64,000 nt of DNA, from the NCBI RefSeq assembly GCF_014201355.1, contig NZ_JACHEG010000001.1, forward strand, positions 310,001-374,000, in the 5' to 3' direction. The notes under the pieces were generated by a model. It was not told where the DNA came from. It did not search any database and was given only the letters and a program-made list of their open reading frames with translations. The DNA is from Aliirhizobium wenxiniae (GTDB lineage: Bacteria > Pseudomonadota > Alphaproteobacteria > Rhizobiales > Rhizobiaceae). Positions 44,214 through 54,946 of the stretch are shown here, piece after piece. The position numbers and the translations under genes were made by a program. The stretch's first letter is position 1. The number at the start of each line of letters is the position of its first letter.

Positions 44214-44843
44214 ATGGCAACTGCCGATGCGCTGATCAACGCAATGACGACAATGCTGGTAACGCTGGATCCACCCGGCCTCGCCCCGGTCTTCCTTGGT
44301 TTGACGGTCGGAATGAGTGCCGCACAGCGCAAGCAGGTCGCCCTGCGCGGCTCGATCATCGGCTTCGGCATCCTGACCGTGTTCGCGCTGTTCGGTGCCG
44401 GCGTGCTCGGCCTGCTCGGCATCTCGATGGGAGCTTTCCGCATTGCCGGCGGCATGCTGCTCTTCTGGATTTCCTTCGAAATGGTCTTCGAGAAGCGGCA
44501 GGAGCGCAAGGAAAAGACCTCGCAGGCCGCCATCACCATCGACCATATCCGCGACCTCGCCGTGTTTCCGCTGGCGATCCCGCTGATTGCCGGTCCCGGC
44601 GCGATTTCCGCCACGGTTCTGCTTGCCGGCACGTTCACGAGCGTATTTGACCGCGCGCTTCTGATCTCCGTCATCGCCCTGATGATGCTTATTCTCTATG
44701 TGACGCTGCTGCTTGCCGAAAGGCTGGACCGCATCTTGGGCGTTACCGGCCGCGCTATCCTGACCCGGCTTCTCGGCGTGCTTCTGGCCGCACTTTCGGT
44801 GCAATTCGTGGTGGACGGCGTTCGCGCAGCATTCAATCTCTGA
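44214..44843 (+). CDS. MarC-family inner membrane protein
   Basis: 209 aa from the ATG at 44214 (AAGGA upstream); the frame is open to 44070 but without coding character. Six transmembrane helices, with the family features LVTLDPPGLAPVFLGLT at the start and FPLAIPLIAGPGAISATVLL in the middle. The biochemical role of MarC/NAAT proteins is not settled. Confidence 0.9.
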   Translation: MATADALINAMTTMLVTLDPPGLAPVFLGLTVGMSAAQRKQVALRGSIIGFGILTVFALFGAGVLGLLGISMGAFRIAGGMLLFWISFEMVFEKRQERKEKTSQAAITIDHIRDLAVFPLAIPLIAGPGAISATVLLAGTFTSVFDRALLISVIALMMLILYVTLLLAERLDRILGVTGRAILTRLLGVLLAALSVQFVVDGVRAAFNL

Positions 44844-44949
44844 ACTGCCAATATCGATCTTTTGACAGACGACAAATCAGTTGCTTCTGATAGAAGCGGG
44901 CGCCGCCGAAGATTCTGGCGACGCAATTGTCTGACCGAAGGAAATATCG

Positions 44950-46110
44950 ATGTTGTCCATGCTGCGCCGGATGCTGCCCGACACTCAGCTCGTCAGCAAA
45001 ACGGAGCGGCTACGCGCCTCGTCGGGTGCGCTTTTGGGAATATTGATCACCGGGCTTGTCGCAGGCCTCGCCGTCGGCCTTGACCCGGCCCTGCCCGCGC
45101 TCATCGCGCCGATGGGGGCTTCGGCCGTATTGCTGTTTGCCGTCCCGGCCAGCCCGCTCGCGCAACCATGGTCGATCCTTGGTGGAAATACGGTGGCGGC
45201 AATCACGGGAGTATCGGTGAGTCTGCTGGTGCCCGATCCATTCTTTGCAGCGGCACTCGCAATCGGCATCGCCATCGGATTGATGATGACGCTTCGCTGT
45301 CTTCACCCGCCGAGCGGCGCAATCGCGCTGACCGCCGTGCTCGGAGGACCTGCAATCCACGATCTCGGCTACGCCTTCGTCATATGGCCTGTTCTTGGAA
45401 ATTCTCTGGCTCTGCTTGCTCTCGCACTGCTTTATAACAATGTCACCGGCCGCAGATATCCGCATCGAGCAAACCTTGCTCCAGTCGATCACCGAACCAG
45501 GGATCCGGCACCCATCCAGCGAATTGGTTTTTCTTCGGACGATCTGGACGAGGTGCTGAAGGACTATGATGCATTTCTCGATATCGACCGGGATGATCTG
45601 GAATCCATCCTCCGGCGCACCGAGCTGCGCTCCTATCGGCGCCGGGCAGGCGATCTGACCTGCAAGGAGATCATGTCCAGGGATGTCGTTGCGGTGTCCC
45701 CGGATGAGAGCTTGCGCAATGCCCACGTCATCATGCGTAGCCGTCACCTGAAGGCGCTGCCAGTCACCAATGATGCAGCAGAAGTCGTCGGGATCGTCAC
45801 CCAGACTGATTTTCTCGACAAGCCCAACTGGATAAAAGGAGAGCCGACAATCGGTTTTCGTCACCGTTTACGGCTGATTGCACAAGGCGCCTCGGCAGCC
45901 AATGGGACGGTTAAGGACATCATGACATCCCCCGTCAAAACGATCGGCCCTGACGCATCACTCTCCGATGCGATCATCATGTTTGCGGAACAGGGTCTAC
46001 ACTATCTGCCCGTGGTCGGGGAAAACAGGAAAATGGTCGGCATTCTCTCGCAATCGGACGTATTGATAGCCACGCTCGAGGCGGCGACAAAAGGCGACAG
46101 TCGCCTATAG
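44950..46110 (+). CDS. HPP-family membrane protein with two CBS domains
   Basis: 386 aa. Residues 20-170 hold four to five transmembrane helices with the name-giving motif in RCLHPPSGAIALTA. Two CBS domains follow (about 235-300, CKEIMSRDVVAVSPDESLRNA; and 325-385, VKDIMTSPVKTIGPDASLSDA), which usually sense adenine nucleotides. Some HPP proteins are linked to nitrite transport; no nitrogen-assimilation gene is adjacent here. Confidence 0.87.
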   Translation: MLSMLRRMLPDTQLVSKTERLRASSGALLGILITGLVAGLAVGLDPALPALIAPMGASAVLLFAVPASPLAQPWSILGGNTVAAITGVSVSLLVPDPFFAAALAIGIAIGLMMTLRCLHPPSGAIALTAVLGGPAIHDLGYAFVIWPVLGNSLALLALALLYNNVTGRRYPHRANLAPVDHRTRDPAPIQRIGFSSDDLDEVLKDYDAFLDIDRDDLESILRRTELRSYRRRAGDLTCKEIMSRDVVAVSPDESLRNAHVIMRSRHLKALPVTNDAAEVVGIVTQTDFLDKPNWIKGEPTIGFRHRLRLIAQGASAANGTVKDIMTSPVKTIGPDASLSDAIIMFAEQGLHYLPVVGENRKMVGILSQSDVLIATLEAATKGDSRL

Positions 46111-46119
46111 AGGCCGTCC

Positions 46120-46386
46120 TTAGCGATCGGTCCGCTTTGCCTTCAGGATCCGCTTCCAGATCGTTCCGCCGAGGAATTTGTTGAAGACGACAAAATAGGC
46201 GACGATCAGTGCGAAACACAAAAGCGCCGGCCATCCGTCAAGTGCGAAACCACCATCCGTGCGACCTCCGAAAATCGACGCCACCAGAAATCCGGCAGCC
46301 CAGAAAATCGTGAAGAAATCCAGGATGGCAGCGAGAACGATTCGCCATGTCGAAGGCTGTCTGGTGATATTGGCGGCATCGTTCAT
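46120..46386 (-). CDS. Short RDD-like membrane protein
   Basis: 88 aa with two hydrophobic helices (IVLAAILDFFTIFWAAGFLVASIF; ALLCFALIVAYFVVF) and GGTIWKRILK, which recall an RDD domain cut to its first two helices. Convergent with the HPP gene (9-bp gap). Its family assignment is tentative. Confidence 0.6.
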   Translation of the reverse strand: MNDAANITRQPSTWRIVLAAILDFFTIFWAAGFLVASIFGGRTDGGFALDGWPALLCFALIVAYFVVFNKFLGGTIWKRILKAKRTDR

Positions 46387-46424
46387 TTATAGTTTCCGAT
46401 CCTTTATATTGCAGCGCTCATGAA

Positions 46425-46446
46425 AGAGGCGCCTCGCGGCGCCTCT
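46425..46446 (-). terminator. Hairpin terminator of ssb
   Basis: AGAGGCGCC and GGCGCCTCT form a perfect 9-bp stem with a TCGC loop, starting 3 bp beyond the ssb stop on the minus strand. A short U run (UUU) follows. Confidence 0.65.
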
Positions 46447-46448
46447 GA

Positions 46449-47030
46449 TCAGAACGGAATATCGTCATCCAGATCGCGGGAGAAGTTTCCGCCGCCAGAC
46501 TGGCCGCCACGGCCGCCCTGCCCGCCACCTTGATTGCCACCCTGGCCGCCGGAGCGCGGGCGATCGTAATCATTGCCGCCGCCACCGTAACCGCCGCCAA
46601 AGTCATCACCGCCGCCGCCGAAATCGCTCGAGCCGCCACGGCCGCCGCCGTAACCGCCGCGATCACCACCACCTTCACCACGGCCATCCAGCATGGTCAG
46701 TGTCGAATTGAAGCCCTGCAGCACGATTTCCGTCGAATAACGGTCATTGCCGCTCTGGTCCTGCCACTTGCGGGTCTGTAGCGCGCCTTCGATATAGAGC
46801 TTGGCACCCTTTTTTACATACTGCTCGACAACCTTGCACAGGCCTTCATTGAAGACGACGACCGTGTGCCATTCGGTCTTTTCCTTGCGCTCGCCGGAAT
46901 TGCGATCGCGCCAGGTTTCCGACGTCGCGATGCGAAGGTTGGCGATCGGACGGCCGTCCTGGGTCCGACGGATTTCCGGATCTGCACCCACGTTGCCGAT
47001 CAGAATGACCTTGTTGACGCTACCTGCCAT
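46449..47030 (-). CDS. ssb: Single-stranded DNA-binding protein
   Basis: 193 aa. The OB fold covers residues 1-115 ([41 protein letters not shown]). A long Gly/Arg/Asp-rich linker follows and ends in the DDDIPF tail that recruits replication and repair proteins. It is divergent from uvrA, sharing an SOS box in the gap. Confidence 0.96.
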   Translation of the reverse strand: MAGSVNKVILIGNVGADPEIRRTQDGRPIANLRIATSETWRDRNSGERKEKTEWHTVVVFNEGLCKVVEQYVKKGAKLYIEGALQTRKWQDQSGNDRYSTEIVLQGFNSTLTMLDGRGEGGGDRGGYGGGRGGSSDFGGGGDDFGGGYGGGGNDYDRPRSGGQGGNQGGGQGGRGGQSGGGNFSRDLDDDIPF

Positions 47031-47191
47031 AATCTTCTCACCTTACTTTGCCGCCACCGCGGCCTAAATCCAATTCGTTCACCATAGACCATAGGCCGGG
47101 CAAGGCGCGACCTCCCCCCTATCTCTCATCCACAGGCAAAGTTCGCTATCGACCAAATCAGGTCCCGGCTTTTCATGGACTCGGTAATTTT

Positions 47192-47206
47192 GTTCTTTAT
47201 TTGTTC
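47192..47206. promoter_or_regulatory. SOS (LexA) box between ssb and uvrA
   Basis: GTTC-TTTATTT-GTTC matches the alphaproteobacterial LexA consensus GTTC-N7-GTTC exactly. It lies in the 311-bp gap 47031-47341 between divergent ssb and uvrA, both known SOS genes, 136 bp before the uvrA start. No gene is seen in the gap. Confidence 0.85.
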
Positions 47207-47341
47207 TATTTTATTCCTATACTCCTGTCAACGGAGTCGGAACCGTAGCCGATTGCGGCAGTTTCGCCTCGACAGGCGCGGATCAATGACTACATAAGGG
47301 CCTTCAAATCCTCCCAGATGGGCCTCTCCAAAGGCATGACG

Positions 47342-50263
47342 ATGAGCGAACTCAAGACCATTTCCATTCGCGGTGCGCGCGAGCACAACCTGAAGGGTGT
47401 CGATCTCGACCTGCCCCGAAATTCGCTGATCGTGATGACAGGGCTTTCCGGATCGGGCAAGTCGTCGCTTGCCTTCGACACGATCTACGCGGAAGGCCAG
47501 CGCCGTTACGTCGAAAGCCTTTCGGCCTATGCCCGCCAGTTTCTGGAAATGATGCAGAAGCCGGATGTCGACCAGATCGAAGGTCTGTCGCCGGCGATCT
47601 CGATCGAACAGAAGACGACGTCGCGCAACCCTCGCTCGACCGTCGGCACGGTGACGGAAATCTACGACTATATGCGCCTGTTGTTTGCGCGCGTCGGCGT
47701 TCCCTATTCGCCGGCCACCGGCCTGCCGATCGAAAGCCAGACAGTCAGCCAGATGGTCGACCGCGTGCTCGCCTTCGAGGAAGGCACGCGTCTCTACATT
47801 CTTGCGCCGCTGATCCGCGGTCGCAAGGGCGAGTACAAGAAAGAACTCGCCGAACTGATGAAAAAGGGCTTTCAGCGCGTGAAGGTCGATGGCCAGTTCT
47901 ATGAGATTGCCGACGTCCCTGCCCTCGACAAGAAATATAAGCACGACATCGATGTCGTCGTCGACCGCCTGGTCGTGCGTCCGGATATCGGCGCGCGTCT
48001 GGCGGATAGCCTCGAAACCTCTTTGAAACTGGCCGACGGCCTAGCCGTTGCCGAATTCGCCGACAAGCCGTTGCCGGCCGATGAAACGGCTGCCGGTGGC
48101 GCGGCCAACAAGTCGCTGAACGAAACCCATGAGCGCGTGCTGTTTTCGGAAAAGTTCGCCTGCCCGGTTTCCGGCTTCACCATTCCGGAAATCGAGCCGC
48201 GGCTGTTCTCCTTCAACAACCCATTCGGCGCCTGCCCCACATGCGACGGCTTGGGTTCGCAGCAGAAGGTAGACGAGAACCTGATCGTTCCCGAACCGGC
48301 GCGCACGCTGCGCGACGGCGCGATCGCGCCTTGGGCAAAATCGTCTTCGCCCTATTACAATCAGACGCTTGAAGGTCTCGGCAAGGTGTTCGGCTTCAAG
48401 CTGTCCGACCGCTGGGACAAGCTTGCGAGCGACGCGCAGGCTGCGATCCTCAAGGGCACTGAGGAAAAGATCGAGTTCAACTATGTCGACGGCGCCCGTT
48501 CCTACAAGACGGTGAAGAATTTCGAAGGCATCGTGCCGAACCTCGAGCGTCGCTGGAAGGAAACCGACAGCGCCTGGGCACGCGAGGAAATCGAGCGCTA
48601 CATGTCGGCCGCGCCCTGCCCGGCCTGCGCCGGTTATCGCCTGAAACCCGAAGCGCTGGCGGTGAAGATCAACAAGCTGCATATCGGCGAAACGACGGAA
48701 ATGTCGATCAAGGTTGCGCGCGACTGGTTTTCCGCACTGCCGGAACACCTGAATGCCAAGCAGAACGAGATTGCCGTCCGCATTCTCAAGGAAATCCGTG
48801 AACGCCTGCAGTTTTTGAACGATGTCGGTCTCGATTATCTCAGCCTGTCGCGCAATTCCGGCACGCTGTCGGGTGGTGAAAGCCAGCGCATCCGGCTTGC
48901 CTCGCAGATCGGCTCGGGCCTGACCGGCGTGCTTTACGTGCTCGACGAACCGTCGATCGGCCTGCATCAGCGCGACAATGCGCGGCTTCTCGAAACACTG
49001 AAGCACCTGCGCGATATCGGCAATACGGTGATCGTCGTCGAACATGACGAGGATGCGATCCTGACGGCTGATTATGTGGTCGACATCGGCCCCGCCGCCG
49101 GCATTCACGGCGGCACGGTGGTCGCCGAAGGTACGCCGCAACAGGTCATGGCAAACCCCAAGTCACTGACCGGTAAATACCTGTCTGGAGAGCTCGGCGT
49201 TGCCGTGCCGGCCGAGCGCCGTAAGCCGAAAAAGGGCAAGGAGATCAAAGTCGTCGGAGCCCGCGGCAACAATCTGAAGAACGTCACGGCCTCGGTGCCG
49301 CTTGGCGTCTTCACGGCGGTTACCGGCGTGTCGGGCGGCGGTAAGTCCACCTTCCTGATCGAGACACTCTATAAGTCGGCCGCACGCCGTGTGATGGGCG
49401 CACGCGAAATCCCGGCGGAACATGATCGTATCGACGGGTTTGAGCATATCGACAAGGTGATCGATATCGACCAGTCGCCGATCGGCCGCACGCCGCGCTC
49501 TAACCCGGCCACCTATACCGGCGCGTTCACGCCGATCCGCGACTGGTTCGCCGGCCTGCCGGAAGCGAAGGCGCGCGGTTATGCGCCGGGTCGCTTCTCG
49601 TTCAACGTCAAGGGTGGTCGCTGCGAAGCCTGCCAGGGCGACGGTGTCATCAAGATCGAAATGCACTTTCTGCCTGATGTCTATGTCACCTGCGACGTCT
49701 GCCACGGTAAGCGGTATAATCGCGAAACGCTCGACGTGCATTTCAAGGGCAAGTCGATTGCCGATGTGCTCGACATGACGGTCGAGGAAGGTGTCGAGTT
49801 CTTCTCGGCAGTGCCGGCGGTGCGCGACAAGCTGCAGGCCCTGTTCGATGTCGGCCTCGGCTATATCAAGGTCGGCCAGCAGGCGAACACGCTGTCGGGC
49901 GGCGAGGCGCAGCGCGTCAAGCTCGCCAAGGAACTGTCGAAACGGTCTACCGGCCGCACGCTCTACATTCTCGACGAGCCGACCACCGGCTTGCATTTTC
50001 ATGACGTCGCGAAACTGCTGGAAATGCTGCAGGAGTTGGTCAACCAGGGCAATTCCGTCGTCGTCATCGAGCACAATCTCGAAGTCATCAAGACGGCCGA
50101 CTGGATCATCGATATCGGCCCAGAAGGCGGCACCGGCGGCGGCGAGATCGTCGCGCAGGGCACGCCGGAACAGATCGTCAAGGAAAAGCGGTCCTATACC
50201 GGCCATTTCCTCAAAGAGCTTTTGGAGCGGCGCCCGGCGAAAAAGGTCGAGGCTGCCGAGTAA
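47342..50263 (+). CDS. uvrA: Excinuclease ABC subunit UvrA
   Basis: 973 aa from the ATG at 47342 (AAAGG upstream; an ATG at 47318 is alternative). Damage-recognition ATPase with two ABC modules: Walker [13 protein letters not shown] and [11 protein letters not shown], signatures [12 protein letters not shown] and [12 protein letters not shown]. Zinc finger 2 is intact (CEACQGDG...CDVCHGK), but in zinc finger 1 the first pair reads CPVSGF instead of CPxCG, so one cysteine is missing while CPTC is kept. Confidence 0.97.
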   Translation: MSELKTISIRGAREHNLKGVDLDLPRNSLIVMTGLSGSGKSSLAFDTIYAEGQRRYVESLSAYARQFLEMMQKPDVDQIEGLSPAISIEQKTTSRNPRSTVGTVTEIYDYMRLLFARVGVPYSPATGLPIESQTVSQMVDRVLAFEEGTRLYILAPLIRGRKGEYKKELAELMKKGFQRVKVDGQFYEIADVPALDKKYKHDIDVVVDRLVVRPDIGARLADSLETSLKLADGLAVAEFADKPLPADETAAGGAANKSLNETHERVLFSEKFACPVSGFTIPEIEPRLFSFNNPFGACPTCDGLGSQQKVDENLIVPEPARTLRDGAIAPWAKSSSPYYNQTLEGLGKVFGFKLSDRWDKLASDAQAAILKGTEEKIEFNYVDGARSYKTVKNFEGIVPNLERRWKETDSAWAREEIERYMSAAPCPACAGYRLKPEALAVKINKLHIGETTEMSIKVARDWFSALPEHLNAKQNEIAVRILKEIRERLQFLNDVGLDYLSLSRNSGTLSGGESQRIRLASQIGSGLTGVLYVLDEPSIGLHQRDNARLLETLKHLRDIGNTVIVVEHDEDAILTADYVVDIGPAAGIHGGTVVAEGTPQQVMANPKSLTGKYLSGELGVAVPAERRKPKKGKEIKVVGARGNNLKNVTASVPLGVFTAVTGVSGGGKSTFLIETLYKSAARRVMGAREIPAEHDRIDGFEHIDKVIDIDQSPIGRTPRSNPATYTGAFTPIRDWFAGLPEAKARGYAPGRFSFNVKGGRCEACQGDGVIKIEMHFLPDVYVTCDVCHGKRYNRETLDVHFKGKSIADVLDMTVEEGVEFFSAVPAVRDKLQALFDVGLGYIKVGQQANTLSGGEAQRVKLAKELSKRSTGRTLYILDEPTTGLHFHDVAKLLEMLQELVNQGNSVVVIEHNLEVIKTADWIIDIGPEGGTGGGEIVAQGTPEQIVKEKRSYTGHFLKELLERRPAKKVEAAE

Positions 50264-50287
50264 CGCAGGCAGTCCGCAGGAGGGAAG

Positions 50288-51091
50288 ATGAGCAAGAGTG
50301 GTACGATCCGCACCGGTATCGGCGGCTGGACCTTCGAGCCGTGGGAGGGCACGTTCTACCCCGAAAAGCTCGCGAAGAAACGGCAGCTCGAATATGCCGC
50401 GAGCAAGCTCTCGGTGATCGAGGTCAACGGCACCTATTACGGTTCGCAAAAGCCTGAGACCTTTGCCAAATGGGCTTCGGAAGTGCCGGACGGCTTTATC
50501 TTCTCGCTCAAGGCCAGCCGCTTCACCACAAACCGCAAGATTCTGGCGGATGCTGGTGAGTCCGTCGAGAAATTCCTGACGCAGGGCCTGGTCGAATTGG
50601 GAGATCATCTAGGCCCCCTGCTCTGGCAATTCGCGCCGACCAAAAAGTTCGAGCCTGAAGATTTCGAGGCATTTTTGAAGTTGCTGCCGGAAAAGCTGGA
50701 AGGCTTGCCATTGCGGCATGTCGTCGAGGTTCGCCACGACAGTTTCAAGGTGCCGGAATTCGTGGCGCTTTTGGAAAAATACAATATTGCGCCGGTCTGC
50801 GCCGAGCATTTCGACTATCCGATGATCGCCGATGTTACGGCCGATTTCGTTTATGCACGCCTGCAGAAAGGCTCGGACGATATTCCGACCTGTTATGCCG
50901 ATGGCGACATGAAAGAATGGGCAAAGAGGCTCACCACCTGGGCCGAAGGTGGCGTGCCGAACAGCCTGCCGCTGGTCGATGAAAAACGGGCGGTGAAAAA
51001 AGAACCGCGCGACGTGTTCGCCTTCTTCATCCACGAAGGCAAGGTGAATGCTCCGCGGGGTGCAATGGCCATGCAGGCGCTGATCGGCTAA
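50288..51091 (+). CDS. DUF72 family protein
   Basis: 267 aa TIM-barrel-like protein. RTGIGGWTFEPWEGTFYP at the start, VNGTYYGSQKPETFAKW and PDGFIFSLKASRFTTN are the typical DUF72 (YecE-like) segments; HVVEVRHDSF and VYARLQ follow. Function of the family is unknown. Separated from uvrA by 24 bp. Confidence 0.88.
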   Translation: MSKSGTIRTGIGGWTFEPWEGTFYPEKLAKKRQLEYAASKLSVIEVNGTYYGSQKPETFAKWASEVPDGFIFSLKASRFTTNRKILADAGESVEKFLTQGLVELGDHLGPLLWQFAPTKKFEPEDFEAFLKLLPEKLEGLPLRHVVEVRHDSFKVPEFVALLEKYNIAPVCAEHFDYPMIADVTADFVYARLQKGSDDIPTCYADGDMKEWAKRLTTWAEGGVPNSLPLVDEKRAVKKEPRDVFAFFIHEGKVNAPRGAMAMQALIG

Positions 51092-51189
51092 ATCAAATCC
51101 AGCAAAAGTTGGAACCGGTTTTGCGTCCGGAATTGCGTTGAAAGAAATAGATAGAGCGGTTTCGCGTTTCAAAGAAAGGCGGAAACGCT

Positions 51190-52686
51190 CTAAAAACGTG
51201 CCGTAATATCGGCCATGGCCTGGCCTGCTAATCCGGCAAGATCCTCGGCAGTCATATAGGGCCCGGCAAGTCCGGCAGCCTGACCGTGCAGATAGACACC
51301 TGCGGCAGCCGCCTCGAAAGTCGGCAATCCCTGCGCCAGAAAAGCGCCGATCATGCCGGCCAAAACATCGCCGGATCCCGCGGTGGCAAGCCATGGCGGG
51401 CCGTTGGTGTTGATCGCAACGCGACCGTCAGGCGAAGCGATAACTGTGTCCGCCCCCTTATAAACGATTGCCGCATGGGCGCGCCGCGCCGCTTTCAACG
51501 CCTTTTCCGGTTTGCTCAATGTCTCGTCGGCAGCGATATCGGGAAACAGGCGACCGAACTCCCCCTCATGCGGGGTTAGAACCAGGTGTGTCTCGCCATC
51601 TGCAAAGGCATCGAACAAGATGGCAGGATCATCCCTGAACGAGGTTATACCGTCTGCATCCAGCACAAGCGGCCTGTCCTTCAACGCCAGAACGAAATCG
51701 CGGGCGTGGCTGCCGATGCCGAAGCCGGGGCCAAGAACGAAAGCCGACAGTTTTGCGTTTTCCAGCCAATCGCTCAATTCGGCTTCGGAATCGACCTTTC
51801 TCAACATCACGGCCGTGAGCTGCGCAGCATTGGCTACCATCGCATTTTCAGGCGACGCCACGGTGACAAGCCCTGCACCGGTCTTCAGGCCGGCTATTGC
51901 GGACAAGCGTGCGGCACCTGTCTTCGACGCCTCACCTGAAAATATGACAAGGTGCCCTCGCCGATATTTGTGACTGTCGGCGCCGACAAGCGGCAGGTTC
52001 GCGGACCAGATCTGCGGCCCGTTTTCGGAAAGCCGGCCCCTCACTGCCTCCATGATACGCCGCGGAATACCGATATCCGCAACCTTTATGTCTCCGCAGA
52101 GGGACTTTCCGGGTAGCAGGAGATGGCCCGGCTTTCTGGCCATGAAAGTTACCGTGCAGTCTGCCTTGAAAGCTGCGCCGAGCGGCCTGCCGCTTCGCCC
52201 GTCGATGCCCGATGGCAGATCTACCGCTAATACCGGCACTCCGGCTCTTTCAACGCTAGAAATCAGCGCTGTAACGTCGTCCGGCAGCGTGCGCGACAGA
52301 CCCGCGCCGAAAAGCGCATCGATAACGACATCACCGGGCCTCGGCTCGAACTCGCAAAGCGGAGCCACAAGGCCGCCCCACAGCTGATACGCCCGACCTG
52401 CATCCCCTTTCAGATCATCGGGGTCTCCAAGAGCATAGACAGTTATGTCCGCGCCGCTCTCAGCGAGCTGACGGGCGGCAACATAACCGTCTCCCCCATT
52501 GTTTCCCGGTCCGCAAAGAACGGCGAAACGCAAGGCGGCAGGAAAAAGGGACAGGGCGGTCGCCGCAACGGCATAACCGGCGCGCTGCATGAGATCGAAG
52601 GACGGAATTCCCGATTCAGCTGACATGCGATCGGCGCGAGCCATTTCGTCAGGCGTCAGCAGAAGATGCGATGGAATGTGAGCCAT
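51190..52686 (-). CDS. nnr: Bifunctional NAD(P)H-hydrate epimerase/dehydratase
   Basis: 498 aa from the ATG at 52686 (the frame is open to 52749). The N-terminal epimerase domain (residues 1-210) has LCGPGNNGGDGYVAARQL and DALFGAGLSR; the C-terminal ADP-dependent dehydratase domain has GVVTVASPE-like GAGLVTVASP, LTPHEGEFGRLFP, and NGPPWLATAGSGDVLAGMIG. It repairs hydrated NADH and NADPH. Confidence 0.94.
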   Translation of the reverse strand: MAHIPSHLLLTPDEMARADRMSAESGIPSFDLMQRAGYAVAATALSLFPAALRFAVLCGPGNNGGDGYVAARQLAESGADITVYALGDPDDLKGDAGRAYQLWGGLVAPLCEFEPRPGDVVIDALFGAGLSRTLPDDVTALISSVERAGVPVLAVDLPSGIDGRSGRPLGAAFKADCTVTFMARKPGHLLLPGKSLCGDIKVADIGIPRRIMEAVRGRLSENGPQIWSANLPLVGADSHKYRRGHLVIFSGEASKTGAARLSAIAGLKTGAGLVTVASPENAMVANAAQLTAVMLRKVDSEAELSDWLENAKLSAFVLGPGFGIGSHARDFVLALKDRPLVLDADGITSFRDDPAILFDAFADGETHLVLTPHEGEFGRLFPDIAADETLSKPEKALKAARRAHAAIVYKGADTVIASPDGRVAINTNGPPWLATAGSGDVLAGMIGAFLAQGLPTFEAAAAGVYLHGQAAGLAGPYMTAEDLAGLAGQAMADITARF

Positions 52687-52953
52687 GCCGCAATTGATCC
52701 CAAAGCCGCACAAAATACAAGCAGGACCACGCACGGCCACGATGCGCAATTATTACTCTTTTGCATATTTTTTATACATACAGATTTTGACTTTCACTCA
52801 CCAGGATTTTGCATTTTCGTCACAAATCGAGCCAGTGCGGCGTCATTTCACATCGGAAACCTAAAAAAGCGAGCGCTGGCGAGGCTTTCCGGCATGGAAA
52901 CGGACAGGAATACGTGCAAAATGAGAATATCCTTTTGAAAGTGCACCATTAGT

Positions 52954-52970
52954 TTGGCACGATATCTGCA
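52954..52970 (+). promoter_or_regulatory. Sigma-54 promoter of glnB-glnA
   Basis: TTGGCAC-GATAT-CTGCA fits the -24/-12 consensus TTGGCAC-N5-TTGCA with one mismatch. GTGCACCA (52941-52948), an NtrC half-site match, lies just upstream, and GTGCAAAA (near 52914) may be a second. The rest of the 344-bp gap 52687-53030 is AT-rich and holds no gene. It fits nitrogen control of glnBA. Confidence 0.75.
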
Positions 52971-53024
52971 TTGGCATGGCCGAGTAGGTCTTGGACCTGC
53001 GCATGGGGAGAAGCGGAGAGATAG

Positions 53025-53369
<345 letters not shown>

Positions 53370-53419
53370 GCCGGCTCGGCGTCACCGTTCATATCGTTAC
53401 TGAAATCGAGGAACCTGTA

Positions 53420-54829
53420 ATGACGAGCGCAAGCGAAATCATGAAACAAATCAAGGAAAACGACGTCAAGTTCGTTGACCTTCGCTTTACCGACCCGCGC
53501 GGCAAGCTGCAGCATGTGACGATGGATATTTCTGCCGTCGACGAGGACATGTTCGCCGATGGCGTCATGTTCGACGGTTCCTCGATCGGTGGCTGGAAGG
53601 CGATCAACGAGTCCGACATGGTGCTGATGCCTGATCCGGCAACGGTTCACATGGATCCGTTCTTCGCCCAGTCGACGATGGTCATCTTCTGCGACATTCT
53701 CGACCCGGTTTCAGGCGAATCCTACAACCGCGACCCGCGCGGCACGGCCAAGAAGGCGGAAGCTTATCTGAAGGCATCTGGCATCGGCGACACCATTTTC
53801 GTTGGCCCTGAGCCGGAATTCTTCGTCTTTGACGACGTGAAGTACAAGGCTGATCCGTACAATACGGGTTTCAAGCTGGACTCGTCCGAACTGCCGTCCA
53901 ACGACGATACCGATTACGAGACCGGCAACCTTGGTCACCGTCCGCGCGTCAAGGGCGGCTATTTCCCGGTTCCGCCGGTCGACAGCCTGCAGGACATGCG
54001 TTCCGAAATGCTGACCGTGCTCACCGAAATGGGCGTGGTCGTCGAAAAGCATCACCACGAAGTGGCTTCCGCCCAGCACGAACTTGGCGTCAAGTTCGAC
54101 ACGCTGGTGCGCAACGCCGACAAGATGCAGATCTACAAATATGTCGTGCACCAGGTCGCTAATGCCTATGGCAAGACGGCCACCTTCATGCCGAAGCCGG
54201 TCTATGGCGACAACGGCTCGGGCATGCACGTGCACCAGTCGATCTGGAAGGACGGCAAGCCGACTTTCGCCGGCGACGAATATGCAGGCCTGTCGGAAAG
54301 CTGCCTTTACTACATCGGCGGCATCATCAAGCATGCTAAGGCGATCAACGCCTTCACCAACCCGACGACCAACTCCTACAAGCGTCTGGTTCCCGGCTAT
54401 GAAGCACCGGTCTTGCTTGCTTATTCGGCACGCAACCGTTCCGCCTCCTGCCGCATTCCTTTCGGCTCCAACCCGAAGGCAAAGCGCGTCGAAGTCCGCT
54501 TCCCGGATCCGGCACAAAACCCCTATCTCGGTTTTGCCGCGATGCTGATGGCCGGTCTCGACGGCATCAAGAACAAGATCCATCCGGGCAAGGCCATGGA
54601 CAAGGATCTTTACGACCTTCCGCCGAAGGAACTGAAGAAGATCCCGACCGTCTGCGGCTCGCTGCGTGAAGCGCTCGAAAGCCTAGACAAGGATCGCAAG
54701 TTCCTTACCGCCGGCGGCGTCTTCGACGACGACCAGATCGACGCCTATATCGAACTGAAGATGACCGAAGTCATGCGTTACGAAATGACGCCGCACCCGG
54801 TCGAATTCGATATGTATTATTCGGCGTGA
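53420..54829 (+). CDS. glnA: Glutamine synthetase type I
   Basis: 469 aa. Metal and substrate motifs: [54 protein letters not shown], and [13 protein letters not shown]. The adenylylation site is in DLYDLPPKE, so it is the GlnE-controlled GSI-beta type. Cotranscribed with glnB, ended by a terminator at 54870. Confidence 0.98.
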   Translation: MTSASEIMKQIKENDVKFVDLRFTDPRGKLQHVTMDISAVDEDMFADGVMFDGSSIGGWKAINESDMVLMPDPATVHMDPFFAQSTMVIFCDILDPVSGESYNRDPRGTAKKAEAYLKASGIGDTIFVGPEPEFFVFDDVKYKADPYNTGFKLDSSELPSNDDTDYETGNLGHRPRVKGGYFPVPPVDSLQDMRSEMLTVLTEMGVVVEKHHHEVASAQHELGVKFDTLVRNADKMQIYKYVVHQVANAYGKTATFMPKPVYGDNGSGMHVHQSIWKDGKPTFAGDEYAGLSESCLYYIGGIIKHAKAINAFTNPTTNSYKRLVPGYEAPVLLAYSARNRSASCRIPFGSNPKAKRVEVRFPDPAQNPYLGFAAMLMAGLDGIKNKIHPGKAMDKDLYDLPPKELKKIPTVCGSLREALESLDKDRKFLTAGGVFDDDQIDAYIELKMTEVMRYEMTPHPVEFDMYYSA

Positions 54830-54869
54830 TCGGCCGGACAACACGACATGCGGTTTAAACCGTATCCAG

Positions 54870-54898
54870 AAACGGCGGGCCTCCCCGCCGTTTTTCTT
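54870..54898 (+). terminator. Rho-independent terminator of glnA
   Basis: AAACGGCGGG (54870-54879) pairs perfectly with CCCGCCGTTT (54884-54893) over a CCTC loop and is followed by TTCTTTT. Confidence 0.9.
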
Positions 54899-54946
54899 TT
54901 CAAATGGTCTCGGCCGCATGCGGCAATATTCTATTCCTGGTGAAAG

